DNA of 49,822 nt, from the NCBI RefSeq assembly GCF_000003815.2, contig NW_023365817.1, positions 1 through 49,822 of the forward strand, given 5' to 3'. This DNA comes from Branchiostoma floridae (taxonomy: Eukaryota; Chordata; Leptocardii; Amphioxiformes; Branchiostomatidae). A program made the position numbers and the translations under genes. Positions 1 through 9,869 of the stretch are shown here, piece by piece. The stretch's first letter is position 1. Every line of letters starts with the position of its first letter. Under the pieces are notes generated by a model. It made no database searches and was not told where the DNA came from. It saw only the letters and a list, made by a program, of their open reading frames with translations.

Positions 1-1
1 A

Positions 2-256
2 TGCCGCGACAAGCGGTGTTTAAAGAAAGGCGCTTGCGGTTGCGCCTAAACAGAGCCCATATACTCAAGAATATCTCGAGAAGGAAGCATCCGAATATTT
101 TGCGGTTTCCACCTTTCGATTCCTTGCTAAGAGACCTTTCTAACCATACCAAGTTTGCCAGGCCGGAACTTAAAGCCTAAGCTACAATCGCGGCATTAAG
201 TCACCCCCCCTACCCGGTGCCGCGACAAGCGGTGTTTAAAGAAAGGCGCTTGCGGT
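2..256. repeat. 39-bp direct repeat, two copies 216 bp apart
   Basis: Bases 2-40 and 218-256 are identical over 39 bp. Each copy has a partial inverted repeat (CAAGCG ... CGCTTG) around a short AT-rich loop. The 177 bp between them match nothing I recognise. This could be the edge of a tandem array that runs off the left end of the window, or a segmental duplication. Confidence 0.8.
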
Positions 257-1140
257 GCACTCACCAATTCTTCCGCGACAAAAATGTTACGAAAGGGTCT
301 CGAGGGTCTGGGTTCAAATTTCTCATAATCTGCTGCTAAATGGCATTTAATACTGGCATGGCTAAAAAGCGTAAGAAGTGATGTGTTTTTGGTGCTGCAG
401 GTTGGTTTTGGGCCCGAGTTTCGAATCCTTGTATTTCTACGCGTTGGAAGTGATTCGCCCGTTGACCCCGATTCACCGTCCATATGCTTTCTGTGAGCCG
501 TGTTGCTATGGCCTATGCCTCGCGCGCCGGGTTATTGTAAAAATCTCAGTGTTACGATTTTCTTTATTTTTGGCTTGGTTACTCCTAGATGTATTCTCTT
601 TCTAACAGTATCGGTCATTTTCATGACTAAACTATAGGTTATAGATTACAGTATAGTTCTACATTCAGTTCTTGAAAAAAATGTTGAAATTGCGTGATCG
701 TTCTGCAACCAACCACTTAGAAACACCTTCAATCGTAATCTCAATACTCACATAGAATTGTCCAAGTTAATAAGACTGTCATAACTTTGATCCCTTCATC
801 CTGGGGATTGCGAGAGGGGAACCAATTTTCTCGGGCGACCGAAATATTTTAGAAGAGCCGCGAGAATTGGTCCACCCTCCTGAAAATCTGACTGGAATAT
901 TTGGGCGAACTTGAATTTTTTGCCGAAAATTGATGCGCGAGGACGTCATTCATACAATCAAATCAACGTGACCTAACGCAAGGTAGCTAACGCATGGAAC
1001 GCATGTGTTATTATCAGTGTTAACTGCCCGTTTATTGGTATTTAACAAATTGTAACGAGTAAGCCACCCACCTCAGACATAAGTGTAGTTCTAGTTGTTG
1101 TTGATGTCTCTCTCACCGTCGCCAATACGTCGGTAGTTGG
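257..1140. other. Unassigned DNA between the direct repeat and the LINE 3' end
   Basis: I see no convincing coding exon. Short open frames around 378-605 have no recognisable motif. An imperfect inverted repeat spans about 818-872 (GAACCAATTTTCTCG against CGCGAGAATTGGTCC). Confidence 0.4.
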
Positions 1141-1222
1141 TCTGCATCTGCATCTGCATAGGATACCCCCAAATGACCCCGCGAGGGGCAAAAGTAGGGG
1201 GGGGGGAGCTGAGGCTCCCGGG

Positions 1223-4200
1223 TTAGGGCGGGCAGGCCGCCTGCCTGGCACGGAAGTGCTCAACGTTGGGAGCGCTTACAACCGTGCCAGGCAGGGCATT
1301 CCACTCGGGAATTGTGCGTGGGAAAAAAGACTGTTTGTAGATATCGGTGCGTGCAAATATGTGTTGATATTTGAAGTCGTGACTACCCCGGGTGCGCCCT
1401 TGGGCAGGCTTCAGAATATTGCTGGCGTCTATGTTAATATTATTGTTGACTACTTTATAGAAAAAGGTGAGGCGGGCGTTCCTCCTCCTTTCGGAGAGAG
1501 GGCGCCACTGCAGGTCTGAAAGCATTTGTGTCACGCTGCTAGTCTGCCGGTAGTCATTTAGGGTCACTCGGGCTGCCCTGCGCTGGACGGCCTCCACCGC
1601 CTGTATCCCTTTGTTGGTGTACGGGTCCCAGACGATGGCACTATATTCCAAGTGAGGCCGTACCAGCGCTTTGTAACAAGTGGCCTTGACCCTAGATGGA
1701 CAATGGGTCAAGTTGCGCCGAATGACTCCTAGGACCTTACCAGCTTTGCTAGTGGCGTGGTTGATATGGGTGTCCCACCGCAAATCGTCNNNNNNNNNNN
1801 NNNNNNNNNNNNNNNNNNNNNNNNNNNNNNNNNNNNNNNNNNNNNNNNNNNNNNNNNNNNNNNNNNNNNNNNNNNNNNNNNNNNNNNNNACAGAGGGAGT
1901 ACTGAGTTATGATGGGGTGCTTTTTACGGGTGATATGGAGGATGTGACATTTAGAGGGGTTGAACGACATGAGCCAACGATTTTGCCATTCTGTTAGCGC
2001 ATCGAGGTCAGACTGCAGCCCTTGTGCGTCAGAAGGCTTGCTGATAGTTCGATAAATCAAGCAATCGTCAGCAAACAGTCGAACATGTGAGTCTACGGAA
2101 TCGGGTAGGTCATTAATGTAGAGCAGGAATAGCAGAGGGCCTAACACAGTACCCTGCGGAACTCCAGAGGTGACCTTGACAGCTTTAGATGTTCCACCGT
2201 CAAAGACAACCCTCTGGGTTCTCTCCGTAAGGAAGGCCCTAAGCCAAGACTGAAGGAGGCCAGAAATACCATAGTGCTCGAGCTTGCTCAGCAGACGTTC
2301 GTGTGGCACAGTATCGAATGCTTTGCTAAAGTCAAGCACCGCGGCATCGACCTGTTTGTTCTGGTCCATGTTCTTGGCCAGGTCTTGGAGGGTAAGCACC
2401 AGCTGGCTCTCGCAGGACAGACCCTTCCTGAAGCCGTGTTGCGCAGGGGACAGAATGCCATGAGCGTCTAGATGTTTCATCATATGGCTGTGCACGATGT
2501 GTTCGAGCACTTTACCACAGACCGATGTCAGAGACACCGGCCTATAGTTTGATGGCAAGGTTCTGTCCCCCTTTTTGAAGATTGGAGCGATGTTAGCTGT
2601 TCTCCAATCTTCAGGAACATCTCCCGTGGATATTGACTGGGAGAATATGACCTGTAGTATTGGCGCAATTTGTTCGGCTACGGTCTTCAGGAGGCGAGGT
2701 GGTAATCCGTCTGGTCCTGTGGCCTTGCTGGGGTTAAGACAGGAGAGCTGTTTGGCTACCCCCTCCACTGTGATGTTAAGGGAGGGGATAGTTGGAGCTT
2801 TGGGTTCGCCAAGGGTAGGAACGGTGGTCTTATCCTCCCTGGTAAACACTGACTCAAACTGGGCCCCCAGTGCATCAGCCTTTTCTTTGGGGTCAGATGT
2901 TAGCACCCCCTGATGTCTTAGGGCGGACGCACCAGTAGAGTCTTGTCTGATGGATTTGACATAGCTCCAAAAGGCCTTGGGATTATCCTCGATGTTAGAC
3001 TCCAGGTAATTGGAGACATAATCCCTATGGGCCTTCCTAACTCTCTGCTTAACGCCCTTCCTACACCTCTTGAACTTTGCCCAGGCTTCATTGGAGTTGG
3101 ATCTCCTAGCCTTGGAAAAAAGTTCAGACCGCTTACGCATAGCTTTGCGAATCTGGGGAGTTATCCAAGGTTTGTTGGATTGTGGCCTCACTTTTTTCCT
3201 GGGGACATGCTTATTGGCAGCACCACTAACGGCTGCCTTAAACAGCTCCCAGTTTTCTGAGGCAGTGTTGTGCTGAGCCTGGTCTGCAAACTCTCGACTG
3301 TATGTTGCCATATCCTGCTGGAGTGCATCGATGTTAGCCTTCCTCCACAGGTATATGAGCCGATCTTTTGAGTTTGATGTTTGGGGCTTTACTTGAACAT
3401 CAATCAGCGGGATGTCATGATCGCTGAGACCTGGTAAGATTTTGACTCTCTCCACTAAGGTGGAGTTTGTGGTGAGAAACAGATCCAGGGTGTTCGAAGT
3501 TTGCCCCACAGTACGAGTTGGTTCACAGACCATTTGTTCCAGACCACAGTCATTGGCAAGGCTGATGTAATTGCTAGTGAGAGTGGATGGATTGGAAGCG
3601 GTGGTATTAGCTTCAGGGTTCCAGGTCGCATCAGGCAGGTTGAAGTCACCTGCTAGCCAGATGTGGGCATTGTTGTTATTAGCCCGCTTTTGCAGCACTG
3701 ATCTTTCTAGTGCTACAAAATCATCATGACCAGCTGAGGGGGGGGGGGGGGGGCGATAGTAGGCCCCTATGTAGATGGACTTACTGTTAGCCAGATGGAC
3801 CCGGACCCAGGTCAACTCGCAGGGACAGTCCGGGTCTGGGTGGTGGGTTGCTATGATGTTGTTCTTTACAGCAACAAGCACACCCCCTCCCCGGCCAGCT
3901 CTGTCTCTCCTGAACACATTGTACGTGTCCGGAAAGATTTCGCTGCTGCCCACTGACGAGTCCAGCCACGTCTCAGTGCCAACAACAATGTCTGGTTGCA
4001 CAGCTTCGCAAAATGCATGCAGTTCAGGTACCTTATTGCGGATAGATTGAAAGTTGATCACACAGGTCCTGACTGGTTTGGTATGTGTGCGGTCGCGAGG
4101 CGGTGGAGTAATACCATATCCGATAGGCGAAGACGTAGCGATAGGTGAGCCGATAGATCTTGCTGGACTAGAACAGGTGCTGGTGTTAAAAGAAGAGAAA

Positions 4201-4778
4201 CAATTAGAAGTTTCGAATACTGTAGTGTTGAAGAGGCTGGAGCTGAAGTTAGGTAGGCCGCAGGAGCAGCAAATCCAGGACACGTTAGGGTTGTTGATGG
4301 TATTATAGACCGGTGTTGACATACCCATGCAGTCAGTATGGTACCAGACATCACATGAGTCGCAACAGATGGCATGCCGGCCGTCCACCTTTTCCCACCT
4401 GACGGCTCGATGGCATACGCCGCAGGGGTACTTCGGTGCCCTAGGTCCCGGATTTAACTCCACATCTCCAGCCAGAAGGATTATCAGGGTGAGGCTGAAC
4501 AGAGTGAATTTAGGTCTGCAGTGGGGTGCTAGTTTACCATTAGAGTTAATAAAGATAGAGACTAATGTTAACTTCAGGGGGTGATTGGCACATGTGTTGT
4601 CCAGCAGGGGAGTTAACGGGAATGGACTGTTAAAGGATGGTTTAAGGGTGTGTGGTATGCCTTCATGCCTGGGAGTGAAGGGAGAGGGATCATGGTGAGA
4701 GTTTACAATTAACACTAAGCAGTGGGCTGTTAGTAGAATGCTGCCCAAGATGGTTGAGAATGTAACGAAACATGTCAT
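1223..4778 (-). CDS. CR1-like LINE polyprotein: 2A-like motif, PHD finger, endonuclease, reverse transcriptase
   Basis: The start is the ATG at 4778; an in-frame TGA at 4811-4809 excludes any upstream start. In order: a hydrophobic N-terminus (about residues 4-27); a second hydrophobic stretch running into a 2A-like motif DVELNPGP (105-112, bases 4466-4443); a C4HC3 PHD-type finger (C119, C122, C139, C142, H147, C150, C170, C173); an APE-type endonuclease (about 240-460) with Asn242, Glu269, the GDFN segment and Ser-Asp-His 452-454 intact; a reverse transcriptase with FADD at 902-905 (bases 2075-2064); and a CR1-type C-terminal region ending at 1223. The C-terminal part is in another frame from the rest, but the frame change falls inside the 100-N gap (1790-1889), whose true length is unknown. 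No other stop or frameshift is visible. A run of 16 Gs (3738-3753) encodes a proline run in the endonuclease. Confidence 0.9.
1790..1889. other. Assembly gap (100 N) within the LINE ORF
   Basis: Exactly 100 Ns, likely a placeholder length. The LINE reading frame differs on the two sides, as expected if the true gap is not 100 bp. Confidence 0.99.
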
Positions 4779-5716
4779 AATGCTTGACCTGCAGGGGTTC
4801 TCTCCTACTCAACAGGAGGAACGCCACGCTGGTGGGGGGCAAATTACATCGTAGATATGGGATATACAATATAGAGAACAGTACTATAGAATGTATATAA
4901 AAGTGGAACGGTCTCACCGGTCGGCAAAGGTGGCGTCGAGCACGCTCCGGGAGACGGGGGAGGGGGGCGCTATGTAAATCTAAGAAAAAGAACTAAAAAT
5001 GCGCCGCCCAAGAGCGTCCGGGGTCCAGAAAGTTCAGGCTGATGTTACGGCTGTTTGTAGATGTAAAGATGTGTGGATGGAGTGTGGAAACAAAACTAAA
5101 AAGAACTAAAAAGAGTGGAAAGTGATGGAGCTCTAAAATCGGCCTCCCGCCCGCCCGGGATGACCTGGTCACATGTGCTTTCCTTCTCTTTCATCTCTCT
5201 TTGTGCTTCCAAACACGTGTTACACACTCGCTGCTGTTTCCAATTGGTCGGCTTATGCACAATGTAGTTGCAATTCTACTTTCTTTCTCCTATCATTTTT
5301 GTCGTCTGTTCTCATGTGTAGTTCTCATTCTCTTCTTCTTAGTTCTATGCGACCAGCAGTTATATATCTTTCGTAGAATATCCCGCGCGGAATCCCCAAA
5401 TTAAACGACGAGAAATATGGCGAAACACGAACAAGGAACTCACATCCATGACGCGATCAATGCAACCTAAATTCCTTGACAAGCACCTGTGATAGACAAT
5501 GTGCCTTCCTGCACGTGCAGTTTGATAATTTGATTATCAAACGACAGCCAATCAGCGAATTGGAACGCTCAATATCTTTGTTATGTCGAATACTGAAACG
5601 ACACCATTGGTCACCATTTAAGGTATTTTTCTCTGTTATCCAATTAGATAGCCCGTTTTAGATTAGTCATTAGTAAGCCAAATCAAAATTGATTGGTTAA
5701 AAAAAGTCGCGTGCTT
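4779..5716. other. LINE 5' leader and following unassigned DNA
   Basis: 4779 to about 5157 is probably the LINE 5' UTR, with purine-rich and GC-rich patches. Beyond it no gene is recognised. A short palindrome, TTTGATAATTTGATTATCAAA-like, lies near 5520-5541. Confidence 0.4.
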
Positions 5717-5766
5717 TTTATATTTCAGCCATACATAGTATGGTGAAATATATTGTATTCGTAATG

Positions 5767-5795
5767 TTTCTTTCTTTCTTTCTTTCTTCTTTCTC
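5767..5795 (+). repeat. TTTC microsatellite in Helentron-like copy 1
   Basis: A TTTC tetranucleotide run a few tens of bases inside the left terminus. Copy 2 has the same feature at 12237-12256. Confidence 0.85.
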
Positions 5796-5974
5796 CTGTC
5801 AAATCTTCAAAGTGATTCATCTCTGCCGTTCCTGGACCGAATGACCTGAAATTTGGCACAGGGGTAGAATGGGCCAATACCTTGATGCTTTTTTCTCAGT
5901 TTTTTCATATCTGCCTCTAAAATGATTTTATTGAGACTTTTTTGGTCAATTTTAGACCAAAACTGTATATTTTG

Positions 5975-6620
5975 GCCCCTGTACCCTGGTATTACAACCA
6001 AATGAGCTGAAATTTGACAGAGATGTGCCTTGATAATGCCCCCATATAAATTCGATAACACTTTTGGTGTACAGTACAACAAAATGCTTATTTTTGCGAT
6101 TTTTTGACCAATTTTTGACCAAAAAGGACACTTTGGGCCCCTGTACCCTGGTATTACAACCAAATGAGCTGAAATTTGACAGAGATGTGCCTTGATAATG
6201 CCCCCATATAAATTCAATAACACTTTTGGTGTACAGTACAACAAAATGCTTATTTTTGCGATTTTTTGACCAATTTTTGACCAAAAAAGGACACTTTTGG
6301 CTCCTGTACCTTGGTATTGCAACCGAATGAGCTGAAATTTGACACAGATGTGCCTTGATAATACCTTCATATAAATTCAATAACACTTTTGGTGTACAGT
6401 GCAACAAAATGCTTATTTTTGCGATTTTTGGCCAATTTTTGACCAAAAAAGGACACTTTTGGCTCCTGTACCCTGGTATTACAATTAAATGACCTGAAAT
6501 TTGGTATAGATAGGCATTAGATACTTGGTAACAAGATTCAAGTCAAATTTTTGACATAAACAACTTTAAAATGATTAATTTTGGCACTTTTCTGAGGGGA
6601 AATTTGTTTTCTTTTGGCCT
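5975..6620 (+). repeat. About 161-bp internal tandem repeat, roughly four units
   Basis: Unit starts marked by CCTGTACCCTGGTATTACAA recur near 5976, 6137, 6299 and 6463. The first three are close copies; the fourth is diverged. On the minus strand the units are open and yield a repetitive peptide in long frames (5807-6446), which I regard as non-genic. Confidence 0.85.
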
Positions 6621-7795
6621 CCTGACGTGACCTTCCGTGACCCCGCACAGAGCCACACCTGTGCGCGTCAGCCGGAGAGTTGATTGAATCAAAGACCTAG
6701 CCAATCAGCGAAGAGGAGGCCAAAGGCTAATTAATATTCATAAGCGGGGCCTCATGATCCCGTATATAGCAGTGTTCCCGCCAGGGGGAGCGAAGCCCGC
6801 CTAAGGCTCTCGCATTTTAGACTATTCAGAAGGCTTTATATTGTATCAGTTCTTAGGGGCATATCTATGATAATCGCAGCAGTCACTTAACTTCTCTTCA
6901 GGAGTTTAGCGTAACACTATTTCAGGTCAAACCGTCAAAGGCAACTAAAAACAAACTTTAATGTTACTGAGTTCAACAGTACTTATAACTTGTTATCCGA
7001 AGTTGAAACGCTAGCGATGGTATTTTCGCTGCGCTGTTAGCTCCGTGCGACTGTTGTTGACGGTCTTATAACGGTATATTTTGCACCCCTGTACCCTGGT
7101 ATGAGTAACATTTGGTATAGATAGGCATAAGATAGTTGGTAAAATGATCCAAGTAAAATTTTTGGCTTAAAGTACTGTAAAAGGCTTAATTACAGAACTT
7201 TTTTTAGGGGAAATTGGTTTTCTTTCGTTCTCCATGCCATGATCTTTCGGACGTTCACCCCACAGAGCCGACATCTGCACCTGCGTCTAGCCGGCAGGAA
7301 GAGTTAATTCAATTAATGGTTCAGCCAATCAGCGAAGAGGAAAGCGAAGGCTAATTAATATTCATAAGCGGGACCACACAATACGTTAACTTGAAGACTC
7401 AGGCCGTACAGACTTCTCGCCAGGATTTTTTCAAAGCGTCGGACAGGGGTCCGGGGGCCGCCGAATGTCCCTGGCGGGGTCCAGGGGCAGGGCCACTGTG
7501 GGGGGGGGGGGGGGGGGGACCCAGGGGGGCAAAACCCCCCCGGAAGCTCTTGCATTTCCATATCTACGATAATCGTAGCAGTCACTTACTTCTCTTCAGC
7601 AGTTTGACTTCAAAATATTTCGGGTCAAAGCTTCAAAGACAACTAAAACCTCATAAACAACAAACTTTACTTAGCTCAACAGTATACAAAAATATTGTAC
7701 GGGTTGCCATCCTTAGTTGAAGCGCTTATTTATAGCGCTAGTATCTTCGATGCGCCGTTAGCCGCCGTGAGACTTTTGTTGACGGTCTGATATCC
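6463..7795 (+). repeat. Tandem duplication of about 0.6-0.7 kb inside Helentron-like copy 1
   Basis: 6463-7082 is repeated, diverged, at 7083-7795. Both copies hold, in order, a CCAATCAGCGAAGAGG block, TAATTAATATTCATAAG, a GGGG-rich stretch, a TACGATAATCG-like motif, and an end near TTGTTGACGGTCT. The second copy contains a poly-G run (about 7501-7518). Confidence 0.8.
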
Positions 7796-9035
7796 CTACG
7801 TCGCCGCCTCGCTGATATTCCCACGAACATGTTTCAAGAAAAATACCCAGAAAAAAACGCTGTTCTGCGTCAAATTCTATTCTATAAAACATGTGGGACT
7901 CAGTGTTACAGTCTAAATATTTTGTAGAAGCACCGCTGTAGGAAAGAAGGTCCAAGCAATGTAAAACATCACGTAGCATGAAGTTCGCTGTCAACTGGCA
8001 CACAGCACATGGCTGTTTGAAACTCTAAGTCTAATCAACAGCAGTGTTTGATTGATAGCCGGCGGTCCTTTGATGAAGTCGGGGAAAGGTGCGTTAGTTA
8101 GAAAATCTGCGTTTAGTTTTGATACGTAATTATAAGTTAGACAGTGGCGAGAATGATGATTTTCTCATCAATATTTCTCTTCAGAATTATTTGAACTTAA
8201 TTGTACATCTAAACAATTGGCTTACCTGTGCAATGTTTATATGATTAATGATCATGTGTAACGTATGGCTCCTAGTCAATAGATCAGCATTTTCTCTATA
8301 GTGACCACCTGTCTATAGTGGCCACATTTCCTAGTGCTGTTGTTGTTTGACATAAACTTTGAAGTTGAACATTTAAATTGTAAGTAACTTTAAACTGCCA
8401 GAGTTTCAGCCCAATAAAACACTCTCAGTGCCAGCCTCGAGGGTATGAACAGACTGACCAGACAGACGAAAATAAATCCTCGAACAAGGTTCAATCGTAT
8501 CTTCCGGGTCTGGCAGGAAGTTGTTAAACTAAAATAAGAATAGGCTCGATGGCTGATTGCATACAAAGTAAAACAGTTTAACAGTTTTACAGCTTGAAGA
8601 AAACAAACGCTCCTACAGTACCTGCACCTGCTTGATAATTATTAAATCGTATGCCCTACTTGAATAAAAAAAGTTCACTGCAATAATAGATGTACCCACA
8701 TCACAAGGAGCTTATAAATACTTTTTTAAACTTACACCTAGTTATCGTACTGAAAATTGTTAATGACATTACATGAAGTCATTCAACAATTTTCAGTCAT
8801 GATGAAAATTTTCTGAATGGAAGGTGTGATTATTGTCATTTTCTGAAAAATAGAAGCAAGCTCTGTTTTTACCTGGAATCAATTCACAATACCAGTCCAC
8901 TTTGGGGGATAATGTACTGTTAAGAGGATGTTCCATTTTTGCGCAGGGGTGATTTGGAACAGTCCAATGTTGCGTGGGAAGGGGTATGGCTGAAATATGC
9001 TGTATTTGCTCTTAAGCAAATGTCGGCCTTTCTAG

Positions 9036-9869
9036 TTTCTGATATTTTCCATATAGACGTATGTAGCACCCCGATTTAAATCGCACGCCCAGCTTGCTAT
9101 TATTTATGTTTATTTGTCTTGGCGAATCTGAACTACTTACTGACAACAACAGCAATTCGTCAGATAGCAGAAAATATACTCAGGTAAGCAAGGACGTTAT
9201 ATATGATTTGTTTGACCGGATTTCATAGTTTGTTTATGTAAATAGCGACAAGACAGCGACAAATCTAAATGGCGATTTCTAGATGAACTATCTTTTATTA
9301 GAGTGTAAAATACTGTCACACACACATATATATACTGCCACGAGTAGATGATGTTGTAGACATCTGCGATTGATTACGTCAACACGACTTATATACCAGC
9401 ATAGTGAGAAGTACACTGGTGGGGAATCGCAATGCTTTATGGTAGTACTAGGCTTGTTACAAGATGGCCGCCATCCAAGATGGCGGCTCTTGGTGGAAAC
9501 CCGAAGTGGGTGCAATAAAACAGACCACTGCTCACCGGGATGACCCTGGATGACTACGCACAAGGTACGTATAGGCGGGGGATACGTGTGTCCTTTATCT
9601 TTCATGACATTGATACTTCTATGAGGAGCCGATTGCCCAATTTCTACCGAATATACCATTATGAGACATAAGTTTGGAGCCTCTGCCAACATCAATCTCG
9701 ACTTGAGAAAGTACGTTACCTCCAAATCGCATTTAAACTCGTTTTGTCATTACCACTACATGGATCCCTAGCACACGAAAAATTTGAGATTAATCGATGT
9801 GGCAGATCTCGAAAAATTCAATGCACAATGTATTTGCCCCCCTCCCACCCTCTGCAATTAAGGAGACAA
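9036..9869. other. Unassigned spacer with paired ATGGCGGC motifs
   Basis: No exon recognised. At about 9463-9487 are two opposed motifs (AAGATGGCCGCCAT and CAAGATGGCGGC) resembling YY1-type sites. No promoter can be assigned. Confidence 0.35.

Larger units (their letters stand above)
1141..5157 (-). mobile_element. CR1-like non-LTR retrotransposon, nearly full length
   Basis: A minus-strand LINE. Its coding region is 4778 to 1223; the 5' leader lies above 4778 and the 3' UTR below 1223. The 3' end seems to be a short hexamer run (GCAGAT units, about 1141-1158 on the minus strand), comparable to the short tandem repeats that end CR1 elements. The 5' limit near 5157 is a guess: a GC-rich stretch ends there, and no target-site duplication was found. 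Only an assembly gap interrupts the coding sequence, so the copy looks young. Confidence 0.8.
5717..9035 (+). mobile_element. Helentron/Helitron-like non-autonomous element, copy 1
   Basis: The left end starts TATATTTCAGCCATA and folds on itself (ATATTTCAgCCATAC against GTATGGTGAAATAT), followed by a TTTC microsatellite. The right end carries the inverted copy ATGGCTGAAATATG, then a hairpin (ATTTGCT ... AGCAAAT), then GGCCTTTCTAG. Both ends recur in the same order at 12186 and 13595. Asymmetric terminal inverted repeats, a 3' hairpin, an internal microsatellite and internal tandem repeats are the known architecture of Helentron-derived elements, and the CTAG end also fits the Helitron CTRR rule. 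No Rep/helicase coding was seen. The boundaries come from comparing two copies. Confidence 0.6.

Noticed and set aside
5807-6446. Long minus-strand frames giving a repetitive peptide
   Set aside because: They are translations of the 161-bp tandem repeat in a non-coding element; no start context, domain or splice signals.
7355-7585. Proline-rich minus-strand frame
   Set aside because: Produced by a poly-G tract in the Helentron-like element.
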